NCBI GenBank assembly: GCA_905209865.1
Contig: CAJLUP010000005.1
Coordinates: 1-31,694 of the forward strand
Direction: 5' to 3'
DNA: 31,694 bases
Origin: an uncultured Lachnospiraceae bacterium
Lineage (GTDB): Bacteria > Bacillota > Clostridia > Lachnospirales > Lachnospiraceae
The notes under the pieces are model-generated. The model worked only from the letters and a program-made list of their open reading frames with translations, did not search any database and was not told the origin of the DNA. Position 1 is the stretch's first letter. Each line of letters opens with the position of its first letter. The translations under genes and the position numbers were made by a program. Shown here one piece after another: positions 30,852-31,694 of the stretch.

Positions 30852-31694
30852 CTAATTGTCTTTTTGTAAATAGGTTTCAAATTCTTCTTCTGTCATTAAT
30901 ACTTTTCTCGGCTTTGTTCCTTCTTCCGGACCTACAACTCCTGCTTCTGCAAGCTGATCCATAATCCTTGCCGCCCTGTTAAATCCAATTTTAAACATTC
31001 TCTGAAGCATTCCGATCGATGCTTTCTCTTTTTCTATTATAAGCTTTCCTGCCTCTGCAAAGTATGTATCATGATCTTCTCCGCTTTCATTTCCCTGAGC
31101 CATACTTCCAACGGATACGGCATTCGTATTCATATGTTCTTCCAGTTCATTGTTATAAGAGATCCCTGCGCTGTGATTAACGAGATAATCCACCACATCC
31201 TGTACCTCTTTATCTGACACGAACGAACCTTGTACACGAACCGGCTTCGGATACCCTGACGGGTAAAAAAGCATATCTCCTTTACCAAGCAATTTTTCCG
31301 CTCCGTTCATATCAATAATCGTTCTTGAATCTACACCTGAGGAAACTGAAAAAGCGATACGGGACGGCATATTGGCCTTAATCAATCCCGTGATAACATT
31401 CACCGATGGTCTCTGTGTCGCAAGGATCAAATGAATTCCCGCCGCACGGGCAAGCTGTGCAAGACGGCAGATCGAGTTTTCCACTTCTCCCGGCGCAACC
31501 ATCATAAGGTCTGCCAGCTCATCGATAATAATAACGATCTGAGGAAGTTTTTTTCGAACCTCTTCCCCACTCTGCCCCTTCTCTACCTTTGCATTAAATC
31601 CTTTCAGATCACGCACATTGTAGTCAGCAAACAATTTGTATCGCTTCTCCATCTCTGCCACAGCCCAGTTCAAAGCGCCTGCTGCTTTCTTTGG
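30852..31694 (-). CDS. ftsK: FtsK/SpoIIIE DNA translocase, C-terminal part, cut by window edge
   Basis: Membrane-anchored DNA pump used in chromosome segregation at the division or sporulation septum. Only the last 280 codons are in the window; the frame is open to the right edge. The motor part has Walker B VIIIDELADLMM, ARAAGIHLILATQRPSVNVI and the GKGDMLF segment. The C-terminal winged-helix gamma domain (KASIGMLQRMFKIGFNRAARI, read in parts) recognises KOPS/SRS-like polar sequences. Whether this copy is FtsK or SpoIIIE cannot be decided from the C-terminus alone. Confidence 0.95.
   Translation of the reverse strand, partial: PKKAAGALNWAVAEMEKRYKLFADYNVRDLKGFNAKVEKGQSGEEVRKKLPQIVIIIDELADLMMVAPGEVENSICRLAQLARAAGIHLILATQRPSVNVITGLIKANMPSRIAFSVSSGVDSRTIIDMNGAEKLLGKGDMLFYPSGYPKPVRVQGSFVSDKEVQDVVDYLVNHSAGISYNNELEEHMNTNAVSVGSMAQGNESGEDHDTYFAEAGKLIIEKEKASIGMLQRMFKIGFNRAARIMDQLAEAGVVGPEEGTKPRKVLMTEEEFETYLQKDN

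Noticed and set aside
1..31694. Phage, transposon, CRISPR, toxin-antitoxin, defence or secondary-metabolite cluster
   Set aside because: No integrase, transposase, cas gene, direct-repeat array, restriction or toxin gene is seen; all recognised genes are chromosomal housekeeping, sporulation, transport or fermentation genes.

Overview
The window looks like ordinary chromosomal DNA of an anaerobic, endospore-forming member of the Clostridia, most likely Lachnospiraceae. The reasons are a complete spoIIIA operon, yqfC/yqfD and a SpoVB-like flippase, together with an Nfn-type transhydrogenase, an iron-containing alcohol dehydrogenase, formate-tetrahydrofolate ligase and a dockerin-bearing secreted protein. 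The assignment is inferred from gene content and protein character, not from a marker gene. All genes but one read on the minus strand, so the window is best read from right to left.

Right end to about 26.9 kb: the C-terminal part of an FtsK/SpoIIIE translocase runs off the right edge. It is followed in one tight operon by fhs, folD and a multi-domain membrane protein (zinc ribbon, transmembrane helix, TPR, two chitobiase-C-terminal-like domains), closed by a terminator. 23.1-26.9 kb: an iron-containing alcohol dehydrogenase with its own promoter and a good match to a Rex (NADH/NAD+ sensing) operator. A structured intergenic region with a terminator and a new promoter follows, then the nfnA-nfnB pair. 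18.5-23.0 kb: a DNA alkylation repair protein, HelD and rlmH. Convergent to these lies the only plus-strand gene, a FUSC-type membrane protein with a near-consensus promoter and a palindrome next to its -35 box.

16-18.5 kb: a stand-alone NuoE-like [2Fe-2S] protein, then a secreted transglutaminase-like/leucine-rich-repeat/dockerin protein with a strong terminator. 14-16 kb: a MATE transporter and a Dabb-fold protein. The 322-base stretch between the dockerin gene and the MATE gene (15837-16158) holds the terminator, an 88-base repeated structured element and the MATE promoter. 8.8-14 kb: a sporulation/RNA-maturation run yqfC-yqfD-phoH-ybeY, a SpoVB-like flippase, and a small membrane-anchored protein with a BofC-like C-terminus. 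6.3-8.8 kb: the operon DUF896 - 5-formyl-THF cyclo-ligase - DUF4250 - miaB, with promoter and terminator visible. 1.1-6.05 kb: spoIIIAA to spoIIIAH behind a good SigmaE-type promoter. Left end: the N-terminal 304 codons of prfC (RF3).

The spoIIIA products form the mother-cell half of the feeding channel, and yqfC/yqfD are also SigmaE-type genes, so about a third of the window serves sporulation. Fhs, FolD and the cyclo-ligase feed the folate one-carbon pool; the alcohol dehydrogenase and NfnAB balance NADH, NADPH and ferredoxin.

I found no phage, transposon, CRISPR, toxin-antitoxin or defence cluster, and no tRNA or rRNA. The most unusual signal is the roughly 88-base two-hairpin element present twice, 9.8 kb apart. 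Each copy lies directly against the intrinsic terminator of the preceding transcription unit, and I could not assign it to a known family.
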